A stretch of DNA of 49,450 bases, taken from the NCBI GenBank assembly GCA_016987375.1, contig PJRA01000265.1, forward strand, positions 365,303-414,752, in the 5' to 3' direction. The position numbers and the translations under genes were made by a program. This document shows, one piece after another, positions 24,850-35,166 of this stretch. Numbering within the stretch: the stretch's first letter is position 1; each line of letters begins with the position of its first letter. The notes below the pieces were generated by a model. The model searched no databases and was not told where the DNA came from. It worked only from the letters and a program-made list of their open reading frames with translations. This DNA comes from Brachionus koreanus (Eukaryota > Rotifera > Eurotatoria > Ploima > Brachionidae).

Positions 24850-25867
24850 TGTCTTTAAATTGTAAGCTATAATTTTCAGAGTTTTCCTCCTTTGGTCAAC
24901 AAGTCAAAAGAGTCGAAAAAAGGTAAAATACTTGTTTTAATGTTCCAAAAATATTGAAAAAATTAAACAGTGTAACTAAAAATAATTTTTTCCAAATTGA
25001 TCACAAAAAAGAGAAAAAAAATAATTTTTAATAAAACTAACTCATATAAAAAATTTTTTTTTGTTTTTTATTTAATAAAATTGAAAAAAAAATAAATAGT
25101 TTTTCCTTTTTTTACTGTATTTTTTGTTCTAAGATTTCATATTGCCAAGAAAATTTTAGTTTTAGTTAAATTTTTCAGTTCATAATAAAAAAGCTTTAAG
25201 GATCAATATGTTAAATCTTAAAATTTTGCATTTTTTAAGTTTTAAATGAGCTCAATTGACTAAAATTTCATTCTTTTTTATCATTTAATCAAGGCTATAT
25301 AAAGGCTAGTTAAAAATTTAAATTGCATCTAAAAAATTGAACTTAAAAAGTGCAATATATGACAAAAAAATCTATTTTTTCACAAGGCTAGTTGAATAAT
25401 TAAATTTGATTCAATAAAAAATTCAATAATTCAGAAGTCAATTGTCTTGAATAGTTAAAGAGAAAAATATTTTTGGTCAATTAGTTAGTCACGGTCTAAA
25501 TTGAAAACAATTAGACCATTTAGGCTAAAATTTAATGTTTTTTACATTTAAAAATAAAAAATGAATGCTAAACTAGTTCAAACAGGTATTTTTAAAATCA
25601 ACTGCAAATCCTAAAATATTTCAAACAGGATAGCTGATTTTAATTTTAAATTTAAGGTATGAATATTTATTTATATTTAAAACGTGATTATTTGTTTTAT
25701 TTGGAAAGAAATTTCGCATTTATCATTTTTTTATACATGAATTTTTAATTTATAAAAAAAATTTGAATAATTTCATAATTATGAAGATATATTTATTTTT
25801 TTTGTTAAACTAGTTGCTGTGAATCGGACTTTTTTGATTTAAGGTTGAATTTTTTTTAAAAATAAAA

Positions 25868-28122
25868 ATGGAGGAAGAAGAAACTCATACCGAAGAAACT
25901 CCTCTGCTGCATGCTGCAAGTAAAAACTCACTGAATCATGATTCAGTTTTTGTCCCAAGCACAAATAGAAATTCAGCATCAGCAATATTTTCCCAGAATA
26001 TAACCATTTCTACACATGCAGACAATGCTGATCAAGTATTTTGTCTTAAGAGTTTCAAATTGACTAAATAATTTCAAATTAAAAGTCATATTTGGAAAAA
26101 ATAAAAAAATTGTGGAAATACACCGGACCCGGTTTGCTTATTAGTGTAGCTTTTTTGGATCCGGGTAATTTGGACACTGATCTTCAGTCAGGAGCAATCG
26201 CAGGCTATAAAGTTAGCACATAAAATTTAAATCAAATTTGTTTGTTTTAAACTTAAAACAAACAAATTTAATATTTATTTAATTAATTTTTATGATAAAA
26301 ATTAAAAAGCTTCTATGGGTATTGATGTACAGTACAATAGCTGGATATTTACTTCAATTGCTCTCTGTGCGTCTTGGTACAGTTACTGATTTACATTTAG
26401 CCGAAATATGTGCTAGAGAGTACGGAATTTTTACCCGATATTTTTTATGGATAATGATTGAAGTATCAATAATTGCCAGTGACATTCAGCAAGTTATTGG
26501 CTCAGCTTTGGCACTCAATATCCTTTCAAATCAAAAGTAAACAAAAAACTTATTCTAAAAAGATTAAAATATATGGATTAAAATAAAAGAATTGATTTTT
26601 GGATTGCAGTTTTAATAACTGGTGCTGATGTGTTTGTGTTTTTGCTGCTAGAGAGCAAAGGAATAAGGCTTTTGGAGGGCATATTCGCCATTTTTATATC
26701 AATTATGGGATTTTCTTTTTTCTATATGGTTAAATTAATAAAAAAAAAATTAAATATTAAATTATTTGTGCTATCTTTAAGTTAGTAAGAGCTAGTCCGG
26801 ACATAGTTGAAATTCTCAAAGGAATTGCTTATCCGTGGTGTGAAAATTGTTCCAGTCTTGAATTAAAACAACTTGTCGGTATAATTGGTTCTATTGTAAT
26901 GCCACACAATCTATTTTTTCACAGTGCTTTGGTTCTTACCCGCAATTTTGACAGAACAAGTGAACCAGCGGTCAAAGAAGCCAATAAATACTTTGCCATT
27001 GAATCAGGCATGGCCATATTTGTCTCTTTTGTTCTTAACTTATTCGTAACTAGTGTATCTGCCAAGTCGTTTTACAAAACTGAAAGCGACAACATAACCC
27101 TGTTTAATTCAGACAAGTTTATTTATCAAGAATATGGCTTAACTATGAAAATTATTTGGGCCATTGGACTCTTGTCTGCAGGCCAATGCTCTACAATTAC
27201 AGGAACATATGCAGGACAATTTATTATGGAGGTTTTTTTTTTAAAAAATAAATAAAAATTTAATCTAAAAATTTATTTTAAAAAAGGGAATAACAAAAAT
27301 AAATCTTTCTAAATGGAAGAGAATTGTAGTGACTAGATTAATTTCAATACTTCCGTGTATAATCATATGCTTTTTTTCCATAGATTCTATTATATATTTA
27401 AATTTTTGGTGCAACATAATCAAGGCAATTCAGATACCGTTTGCTTTGTTGCCAGTGCTCCATTTTACGTCAAGTAGACGAATAATGGGGTCGTTTAGAA
27501 ACAATATTTTTCTAAAAACAATATGCTATTTGATCTCGTTCGGCATATTATTTGTGAACATCTACTTTATTACAGATATGATAGTAGAAATTAAAAAAAA
27601 AATTTAAATTAAAAATTAAAATTTATTTTAAAGATGATCAAAAATAATAAAATTTGGTCGTATGCATTAGGAGCATCGCTTGTAATCTATATTTTTTTTG
27701 TGATATTTTTTGTAAGTATTTCAAAATGATATTTTTTAATTGATAAAAATTAATTTTTTTTAAGTTTCTTGGAGTAAACAATATCTATAGAATAAAAGTA
27801 GCGATTTTTTTAAAATAATTTATTGTGAAAAATAAAAAAATTAATTTATTAAAAGTTGTTTTTCCGGCGCATATTTTGCCAGCATAATGCTTATGAAATA
27901 GACGAATTACTGCATAGGAATCCAATTTATAGAAGGCCCGACCGCCGAAGGTTTGCATCAAATCAAGATGAATTTAATCCACAAAATGTTGAAATAAATC
28001 CAAATTTGCTGCATCCATCGGTTGTTTTGTCCCAAAGTTCTTATTCGCCTCGTCATCTGTCTTCTAAAAAAATGTTCAAAAAATTATCAACTTCTTCAGA
28101 CTTAGCCACGCCATTTGTTTAA
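25868..28122 (+). CDS. SLC11A: NRAMP/SLC11-family divalent metal transporter, nine exons
   Basis: Exons inferred: 25868-26035, 26086-26211, 26310-26536, 26590-26728, 26782-27231, 27287-27583, 27634-27711, 27765-27797, 27856-28122. The eight GT/AG introns are 50-98 nt, and phase is kept to a TAA stop, giving 594 residues. Family members are proton-coupled Fe/Mn transporters of the plasma membrane or endosomes. The TM1 metal site DPGN is at 81-84, within [18 protein letters not shown]. The TM6 signature [12 protein letters not shown] starts at 260. The [18 protein letters not shown] block and a TRLISILP segment follow, then C-terminal hydrophobic helices and a long basic Ser-rich tail (exon 9). 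The small-residue position three before the TM6 Met is Ser rather than the usual Ala. The exon 6 donor (GTAGAA) and the exon 5 acceptor (AG before TTAGTAAGAG) are the least certain junctions. An acceptor-like TTGATTTAAG about 23 nt before the ATG suggests an upstream untranslated exon. Confidence 0.93.
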
Positions 28123-28760
28123 TTTACTAATCTAATTATTTATTGTTTAATAAAATGTAATTTAATTTTTTGTTAGAACTTAAATTTTAAGGCCAAAATT
28201 TTTTTTTCTCTCATGTTAAATAAAATTAAATTTAAATAAAAAATAAATAAATAAATAAATTTTATTTTAGATGTCAAATTAAAATAAAATTTAAAATAGA
28301 CCTGTTAGACATCAGTCTTTTTTTTCCGAAAATGTACCATCTTTGAAAAGAGTCTCACCTATCAAATAATATCATTTAATATAAATACTTCAAGTACTTT
28401 CATTGAAAGATATTTTAGTATTTGTGGAATAATATGCAAAAAGCAGTCAGTTAATATTAAAAGCTTTTTTAATTATTAATTTGGCCTCATGCTATTTTAA
28501 GAAAATAGTTGAAGAGTCATTTTTTATAACTTAACAATAACTTGAGATTTTTAGGAATTTTGATTTGACTTATTTACGTTAGGAATTTAAAATTACATCG
28601 CCTGATCAAAAGATCAGTATTTTAGTTCAACGAATTTTTTTTACGGATATTTTTCTATTTAATTAATTTTGTTATCATTATACATTTATTATTTTATCCA
28701 TGCAGAGCATGTTTTAATTAAAATGTTTATCAACTGTAAAGCTTCATGGCCCCATCAGTA
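28123..28760. other. AT-rich 3' flank of the NRAMP gene
   Basis: No coding signal. An AATAAA lies shortly after the stop (around 28150) and may serve for polyadenylation. An (AAAT)n tract occurs around 28237-28260. Nothing else is seen. Confidence 0.55.
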
Positions 28761-28764
28761 TGTT

Positions 28765-29020
28765 TTAAACGATTTTGACCAAATAAAAAAACAAATTAAT
28801 TGATGATGTGATTAAATTTTTAACTGGCTGTTCAAAATTGTTGTTTCTGTTGTAGCTTTGAAGCAGAAGGTTCTGGATCTCTCGGGCTATTAATTCACGG
28901 CTTTTCTTTGTGGTGATAAATTTTTTAAAATATTTGGTAGCTCTTTCAACAATCATTTCGAATTTTAGCTCTTTGTGGATTGTTTTGATACTTGTTTTAA
29001 TTAAAAATTATTTTTTTTAA
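28765..29020 (-). mobile_element. LINE 3'-terminal fragment, copy 1
   Basis: On the minus strand from about 29010 the frame reads LIKTSIKTIHKELKFEMIV, then ERATKYFKKF, then SRELIAREIQNLL. This is the arrangement seen at the C-terminal end of Jockey-like LINE proteins. It is homologous to the adjacent copy at 29030-29610, which reads PLKTSIGIDTIH and later QHELISKEIHDYI. Only the tail is present, as expected for 5'-truncated LINE insertions. Confidence 0.6.
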
Positions 29021-29029
29021 TTTTATCTT

Positions 29030-29610
29030 ATTATTATTATTAAAAATATGATTTAGAGGGAATAGTTCGATTTGGCAGCTCCGGACGGCGTAGTGCCTTC
29101 TTTTCAGCCAGCCTGTTAGGAATATTTTTGTAATTTATCATTCCAGCTTATCAAAAACTGTTGTGAATTTTTGTTGTGATTAATTGGGTCTTTTAGAGAT
29201 GTAATCATGGATTTCTTTTGAGATTAATTCATGTTGAGCTCTCGTTTTCATAAATTTAATGAATAGTTGGTTTGATTTGTCTTCTATATTATCAATTTTA
29301 AGCACTCAATGAATAGTGTCAATGCCAATGCTTGTTTTAAGAGGAAAAAATTTTATAATTCTCATTATCCTGTTTTGCATTTTTCGTAGTTTAAGCTTTA
29401 TTTTTTTTTCCCAAATTTAAAATAATGATACAATAGTCAAACAACGAGCAGATTAGAGTTTTATAGAGGGTTAAAAATTGATTCTTAGGGATGAACTCCA
29501 TTTAAAGCTTTTAATTTTACAAATTAGATTCATTTTTGACATCTTGTAGTTGTGCTGTGTAGGCAAGCTTTGGATCCAGTTTGATACCTAAAAAGGTATT
29601 TTTTTATTTT
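29030..29610 (-). mobile_element. LINE reverse transcriptase 3' fragment, copy 2
   Basis: Minus-strand translation gives FLGIKLDPKLAYTAQLQDVK, then NQFLTLYKTLICSLFDYCII, KLRKMQNRIMRIIKFFPLKT, a TIH block, FMKTRAQHELISKEIHDYI, and an end near 29110. The FLGI-x-LD and LYKTLI-x-S-x-x-DYC motifs belong to the region C-terminal to the catalytic core in Jockey-superfamily LINEs. Stops (for example after NESNL and after TIH) show decay. It is a different lineage from the fragments at 1-2613. Confidence 0.82.
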
Positions 29611-30291
29611 TATTTAATACTCAAATACTCTTTTTATTAATATACCTTTGAGACACTTTGACACCTTTCAAAGATAAACATAAAATAGCATTTTAAGCTT
29701 TTTCTTTAAAAAATGATCCAATATAATGAATAAAAAAAATTTCCATTCCAAATAATTTTCATTTAAATTAAACTTTTGTTTTTGTACATGAAAGAATAAT
29801 ACGGAAAGTTGTTTGATAGCTTATTGTTATAGTGGATTTAATAATAATAATAATTGACTTTTAAAGGCTTGTGTTTTGTTTACATCTATTTTCCATTTTA
29901 GATGATGAATATTAGAAAAAAATTTACGGACAGTTTCACTTTTACGAGTAAACATATTTTACAGGTTATTAGTGTAGCTGTTGGACCTTTTTATTCAATA
30001 ATGATGTAACAATGATTTTAATGTTTTACTTTATGTTGCATCAGAAAAAAAATTCTTTTTAAAAAAGATGCAAAAAAAATGTTGCATTGTTGCAGTATTT
30101 TTTCAATTTTAGTAAATTTTAATTTATCTAAAAAGAAAGAATTTTTGTTCGATTTTTATTTGATTTTTCAATTCCTAATAAAAATATCATCAGCTGCTTC
30201 TTATCCTAATTAAAAATAATAAAAAAAATTTAATATTATTTATTTTCTGTACAACAACAAAAAATACAAAAAAAAAAGAAAACAAAATTTT
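29611..30291. other. AT-rich 3' flank of LENG1
   Basis: No coding signal seen. An A-rich segment at 30218-30300 abuts the LENG1 stop and would form its 3' untranslated region. A GTTGCATTGTTGCAGTA-type segment near 30080 lies in otherwise plain sequence. Confidence 0.5.
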
Positions 30292-31076
30292 TTAAAATTT
30301 AGAAAAATCCGGATTAAATTGATTATTATATTTTCTTTTTCTGTCATCAGCCTCAATTTTAGGCTCGTTCGACTTTCCTAAATCACCTGATATTAAACGC
30401 TGAGCTTTTAATCGTTCTTCAGCTTCTCGCTTGAGTCTTTCGGCTCTCAATTCCTCAAGTGTCTTCTTTTTATTTGTATCTTTCTCTTTATGTTTTTCTT
30501 TTTTTTGCTTTTTCTTGTGTTTTTTTTTCTCAGACTCTCCAGTTAATTCTTCAATGCTCTTAAGTGGATCCAAAGATCGTTTCTGCTTCAGATCTATTTC
30601 TATATCATCCTCTTTATTTACATGTCTAAGTCCAACTGTTTTATACCATGGTTGATCTTAAATAAATAAGAATATCAAGAAATAAACTTAAATTTATCAA
30701 TTTTAAATTTACTTTTTAGATCAAGTTCTTCGTCTACAAGATATTTAAGGGCGCCTATTTTTTTCTCATATGTTTCTTGTTCTTTTTTTTTTTCTTCTTC
30801 TAACTCTTTGTTTTTTTCATTGCTTGATATTCCTTGTTCCTCCTTTTCGAACAAATTAACATGATCTTGATTGAGAAAATTGTCGTATTTGATTATTTTT
30901 GAATCATCTGTCGAAGATTTGGTTCTCAAAAAATTAATTCTTGCTTCACTTTCTGCAACTGCAATTTTTTTTTGCCTGTTTTTTTCTTCTTCGGCAGCTT
31001 TTGCCTCATCCCTACGAACTCTCTTAATGTTGTCTTTATTCCGAACATGCCAACTCTTGTGGTGCAAAATATTCAT
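30292..31076 (-). CDS. LENG1: LENG1 homologue (leukocyte receptor cluster member 1; CWC25-type N-terminal domain)
   Basis: Two exons on the minus strand, 31076-30713 and 30656-30292, separated by a 56-nt GT/AG intron. They encode 242 residues, against about 260 in human LENG1. The start chosen is the ATG giving MNILHHKSWHVRNKDNIKRV, the invariant N-terminus of the family (the Cir_N/CWC25-like segment). Charged coiled-coil sequence follows, then PWYKTV just after the splice junction, a Lys-rich stretch, LEELRAERLKREAEERLKAQ, and the C-terminal signature RKYNNQFNP. LENG1 is a poorly characterised nuclear protein; the CWC25-type N-terminus links it to the spliceosome by similarity only. The intron falls between LDLK and NQPWYK, and the phase-1 junction is supported by the restored PWY motif. 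Confidence 0.92.
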
Positions 31077-33489
31077 TTTACCCAAATTTTCCCAAAATTT
31101 CTTTTGACTTTAGAAAATTATTAATTTTAATTATGATTAATATATAGTAATGAACAAAAATAATTTCTAAATATTTCTAAATAATTTTAAATCCAAGGCA
31201 AAATAAAATTTACTTTTTTTAAGAATAAATTGGAAGCAGACAATTTTATAAGTTATTTTATTAATTTTTTAAAATATAAAAAAATAAATTTTACAGCCAA
31301 TGTCATCTATATTTGTATTTTAATGAAAATTTATCATATTTTCTATTTTTCAATTTTTAATTTATTCAATAATAAATTAAATTTTTAATACAAAATTTTT
31401 TAACCAAAAGTAAAGATTCGTAAAATCTGTTATCGAACTTAAATTAAAAAAAAAATGAAAATTTTTTAATTCTATTTGAGATGATCTAAAAAAAGTTTTT
31501 TTTTAATTTTTGTAGGTATAATGAAATACAAGCAAAAATTGAACAAAAACATATCCTTTTATGATAAATTAAATAAAAAATATTAAAATATATTTAAAAA
31601 AAATACTATTATTATCATTATTATTTCAATAAACGCCTTTAAAGCTTTATCAAATTTGTGATACTTTCATTTAAGGTACATTAAAGAATCAGAGCACTCA
31701 TAAAAATTTTTCTTACTGATTTAAGAACTTCTAAAACGGGTGAAAATCAATAAAATATTGTGCTTTGCATCAAATTCTTCTAATTTTCTTTCCAAAATTA
31801 CTATCAAATCAAGATGATATCTAAAAATAGACTGGCAAAATTTTTAGTACAAAAAACACACTAAATATGGACTAGCCATCTTTTGCTAGCATCCCAGTCC
31901 ACAAAGAAATTAGATGCTTTTTTCAACTTTTTTCCAATTTTGTTCAACAAAATTATTAACGTAAGGAAATCGTCAATTGGAAAGCTTAAATATTCTATAT
32001 TTTCTGCATATGCCATCTTGTTATTACCCAGACTAAATCAAAACTTATCCATAGTTTTCTCTAATCCATAGTTATGCCGAAAGTAGGCACAGTAGATTTA
32101 TTGTCATTGAAGTCAATCTTCCATAATTTAGCAAATAGAAGCACCCAGCAATTTTTCACGTTTTTTTAATTAAAAATATTTTATAAAAAAAAGTATAATA
32201 ATTATATAAAGCAATATAATTGTTTAAAAAGAAAATTTTAAAATACACAAAAATCAAAAGAGATATATTCATTTGAAAAATCTATTCAAAAGATAAGAGA
32301 ATTTACTAATCGCTGTCGAAATGTATCTTGCCGGTATAATTAAACATTCTTGATTTACTACTAAGACAATGATAGGATAACAGTAATATAATTCTTCTAA
32401 TACAAAATGAGCAATTTTCTAATTTTCTTTTTTTTTTAGCGGGATCAATGATAATATTTTAAAGAATAAAAAAGTTGCTGTTTATTACAAAATTTTATTG
32501 ATATTAAAAAATTAAAAAAAAAAAAAGAAAAAAATTAAATCACCAAAAACCAACTTGCTGAATAAACAATGGATGCATTTTTTTCACCAGTAAATTTAAC
32601 TTTTATTTTTATCAATTTCATAATTTCATAATCAAACACATATCATAAATATCATTTGGTAATTTTTCATACCAAAACTGATGCTTTTCCAACCATTACT
32701 TGAATAAACCTGGCATTAGATCTTTTCGTTTACAATTTAGTTCAAAAATGTTTGAATCATTCGAGTTAAAGCTTTTCCATTCAGCATTCTTGGGCATCCT
32801 GAATTCATCACTATGAAAACAAGCTATTTTATTCAATAAAATTTATTCTTTTCAGTCAAATGTGCTCCGATTTTCTATAATAAGAATGCTCAACTCAGTT
32901 TCTTCTTTAGTGTAGTTGTAAAAAATATTTTCATGTTAGAAATATCAAAAAACGTTTCATAAATTTAATTTAGAATAAAGCATAAGAAATTTAATTATAA
33001 TAATTATTTTTGAAAATTGAGTCACATTTTGATCCTCATTCTGACGAGTTGAAGCCTAAAATAAAAAATTGAAGCCAAAAGTTTTTTTTCTAAATTTTGT
33101 CTTATTTTGAATTTTAATTATTGGAGATTTGGGTTATTCTTCCGATCAAAAAATAAAAAAAATCCTAAAAATTTCTTTTTAACATTGTAAAAATATTAAA
33201 CTAGGAACAAAAATGTGTTTCCTTTTAGAATGTCTATGTATGTGTATACGAACTTTGGATTTAAAATTTAAGTGAAAAGCCTTAAATCTGATAAATGTGT
33301 TCTTAAAGACACCCAAAATTCAATTCTAAAATAAATTTGTTTGATTTTTTTATTTTTAAAAACTCAGCAAAATAAAATTAAATGCAATAAAAATATATTT
33401 AAGTAGAAAATTTCTGTTCAAAAAAATTGATATTCTATGTAAAAAATTCGATTTGGAATGATATAATTGAGCTATACATACAAATTAAC
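31077..33489. other. Spacer between LENG1 and GNPNAT1
   Basis: Apart from the decayed minus-strand coding blocks at 31860-32935, nothing is recognised. The segments 31077-31860 and 32935-33489 are AT-rich without coding signal, and the latter would include the GNPNAT1 3' untranslated region. Confidence 0.5.
31860..32935 (-). pseudogene. Decayed coding region of unknown identity
   Basis: Several minus-strand blocks look protein-like but are broken by stops and gaps. Near 32930-32865: NIFYNYTKEETELSILIIEN. Near 32815-32700: FRMPKNAEWKSFNSNDSNIF, then KRKDLMPGLFK, then a stop, then WLEKHQFWYEKLPNDIYD. Near 32430-32310: AHFVLEELYYCYPIIVL followed by CLIIPARYIS. Near 32060-31870: NNKMAYAENIEYLSFPIDDF, then FFVDWDASKRWLV. 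All are on the same strand, roughly co-oriented as exons or fragments of one gene. I do not recognise the family; it could be a dead host gene or an eroded transposon protein. A real gene with unrecognised introns cannot be excluded, but the internal stops argue against it. Confidence 0.35.
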
Positions 33490-34194
33490 CTAAATAAATC
33501 GCCTGCATAAATAATTTTGTCCTTCTTCAACCACAAACCCAAACTGTTCATAATGCTTTCTAAGATGATCCTTGCATTCCAAGCTGATTTTGTAGCATCC
33601 CAAAGCATTGCTTAATTGTACAACAACATCCAACAAAAGCTTGCTTAGTCGTTTGCCCCGATAATTTACATCTACTACCATGTCTTCGAATCTGCCTCTG
33701 GCACCAACTTGTCGAATAAATTTCTGCTCATAAACCAAAGTAAGCGAAGCAATCACCAATTGTTTGTTAATATCCTCAACAACACATATAAAATAAGTAT
33801 TTGCTGCTTGTTTCATTTGGTCAAATCTCTTCTCAAAGTCTTCTTGAGAAACTTCTCCAACTACGCTTAGAAGAGACATGAGGCCAATGTAGTTGCGCTT
33901 AAAATCGTCTCTTTTAAGAGGTCTCAAAACCAAACCATCTCCCAAATCGACCAAATTCTTCTGAGAAGACTCTGATCTAATCACTTCAAATCTGTCATAT
34001 TGAAATTTGAACTCAGAAGGCTTTATCATGTTAAAAATGACCGGATCGAACAAAAAATCGTTCTCGTCAAGAGACAATTTTTGTGCTTTGCTCTCCAAAC
34101 CAGTCATGTGATTGTTATTAACCAAATCCTGGGCGTTCGCTACTACTTTGTCTTTCAATAAATCAATTTGGACACAGTTTTCACTTACACTCAT
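33490..34194 (-). CDS. GNPNAT1: Glucosamine 6-phosphate N-acetyltransferase
   Basis: A single-exon GNAT-family enzyme of 234 residues from the first ATG (MSVSENCVQ). It transfers acetyl from acetyl-CoA to glucosamine 6-phosphate in UDP-GlcNAc synthesis, which feeds glycosylation and chitin. Family landmarks: FLFDP near 47-51, GDGLVLRPLKRDDF near 85-98, VVEDINKQLVIASLTLVYEQ (128-147), RGRFEDMVVDVNYRGKRL (156-173) containing the acetyl-CoA pyrophosphate loop RGKRLSKLL, YKISLEC (191-197), and C-terminal NYLCRRFI. It has roughly 40 extra residues before the FDP motif compared with human GNPNAT1. AG dinucleotides after T-rich sequence lie 10 and 28 nt upstream of the ATG (CT on plus at 34205 and 34223) and could be cis or trans splice acceptors. 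It is the last gene of a tight minus-strand trio. Confidence 0.95.
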   Translation of the reverse strand: MSVSENCVQIDLLKDKVVANAQDLVNNNHMTGLESKAQKLSLDENDFLFDPVIFNMIKPSEFKFQYDRFEVIRSESSQKNLVDLGDGLVLRPLKRDDFKRNYIGLMSLLSVVGEVSQEDFEKRFDQMKQAANTYFICVVEDINKQLVIASLTLVYEQKFIRQVGARGRFEDMVVDVNYRGKRLSKLLLDVVVQLSNALGCYKISLECKDHLRKHYEQFGFVVEEGQNYLCRRFI

Positions 34195-34456
34195 TTTTAC
34201 AAAATCTAAATTTTTCAATAATCTAAAATTAATTTAAATATTTTTTTAATTATTAATTGAAAATATTTGATTTTTTTTTAAATATTAAATCTAAGATTAT
34301 TAAATCTTAAATAAAAGAAAATTAATTGGAAATTTTTTTTCATGTTTTTAGTATTTTATTTGCATAAAATAAGACTATTTTGTCGATAAACAACGACATA
34401 TTTCTATTTCGGCTTAAATAAAAAAAAAAGGTTATTTTAATCCCAACAAAATTTAT

Positions 34457-35064
34457 CTAAATTGTAAAACTACTTTGTAAATGTAAGAGTTCAACCCTAA
34501 GCCATTTGCTAACCAACTCGTTAAGTTTGTGACTATCTAAGCTTTTAGCCAAATTTTCGTATTTTAGTTCATTTTTTATTTCGTAGAAGCTTAAATTTTT
34601 TTAATTTAAATTATGTAACACAATAATTTAGCTATCAAAAGTCACCTTTTCCAAAATACTTTGTTTATTCGTTGCATTGAATCAAGCAATTTTGTTTGCT
34701 TTGAATCTAAAGCCAGTTCGTGCTGTCTCGTCATTGATTTCAAATGCGACTCTACTGCAACACTTAAAAAAAACTAATTAAAAAAAAAATTAAATTTTAT
34801 TCTTTCTAACATTAAACTGTTAATTGTTTCCAAAGATCCACTAATGGACTGATTTAATTTAAATCTAAATTTTTGCTCTATTTCACTCATGCTCAAATTG
34901 TACTTGTTTTGAACGAGCTCGGCATAAAACTCCGAGTTTAGAAACTCCGATTTTTTGGCACACTTCAATTGTTCAAGATAATTATTCAAGCTGGACTCTT
35001 CATTTATTAGTGTGAGATTTTTTTTGATCGAATTAATGTCGTTTAGATAAACAGATAAGTCCAT
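34457..35064 (-). CDS. Unrecognised 167-residue helical protein, three exons
   Basis: Exons inferred on the minus strand: 35064-34811, 34762-34646, 34589-34457, with introns of 48 and 56 nt. Phase is kept to a TAG stop. The start is the ATG giving MDLSVYLNDINSIKKNLTL. The product is almost entirely amphipathic helix-like, with Leu/Ile spaced in heptads, few Gly/Pro, and no signal peptide or membrane span. Joined exon 1/2 sequence reads SLETINSLIVAVESHLKSM, and exon 2/3 reads NKVFWKSFYEIKNELKYENL. The second exon could also begin eight bases later, paired with a donor four bases earlier, giving a nearly identical product. I do not recognise the family; a small coiled-coil subunit of a larger complex is the obvious guess. 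It lies 102 bp after PTPMT1 and 262 bp before GNPNAT1, same strand. Confidence 0.72.
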
Positions 35065-35067
35065 TGA

Positions 35068-35088
35068 CTACAAAATAAAGAAAAAACC
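35068..35088 (-). promoter_or_regulatory. Strong splice acceptor three bases before the ATG of the 167-residue gene
   Basis: On the sense strand, GGTTTTTTCTTTATTTTGTAG is followed by TCA and then the ATG. This is a polypyrimidine tract plus TAG, an excellent 3' splice site. The upstream PTPMT1 stop codon lies only about 100 bp away, leaving little room for a separate promoter and 5' untranslated exon. Spliced-leader trans-splicing of a polycistronic transcript is therefore a plausible use. Confidence 0.5.
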
Positions 35089-35166
35089 ATAGCTAGTTTA
35101 TTTTTAGGCCAAGCTTGGTAACAAACTCGATAATTTAGAAAAAGGCTAATTTAATATTCCAATTTA

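Larger units (their letters stand above)
23242..25867. other. AT-rich spacer between MAP10 and NRAMP
   Basis: The two genes are divergently transcribed from this 2.6-kb spacer. No coding exon is seen. It contains the piggyBac-like termini at 23524 and 24668-24849, an assembly gap, and long A/T tracts. Promoters of both genes must lie here but are not recognisable by eye. Confidence 0.55.

Noticed and set aside
31077..31085. Extension of LENG1 upstream to a TTG codon
   Set aside because: The family N-terminus begins at the ATG at 31076 (MNIL); the upstream codons are not conserved and lack an ATG.
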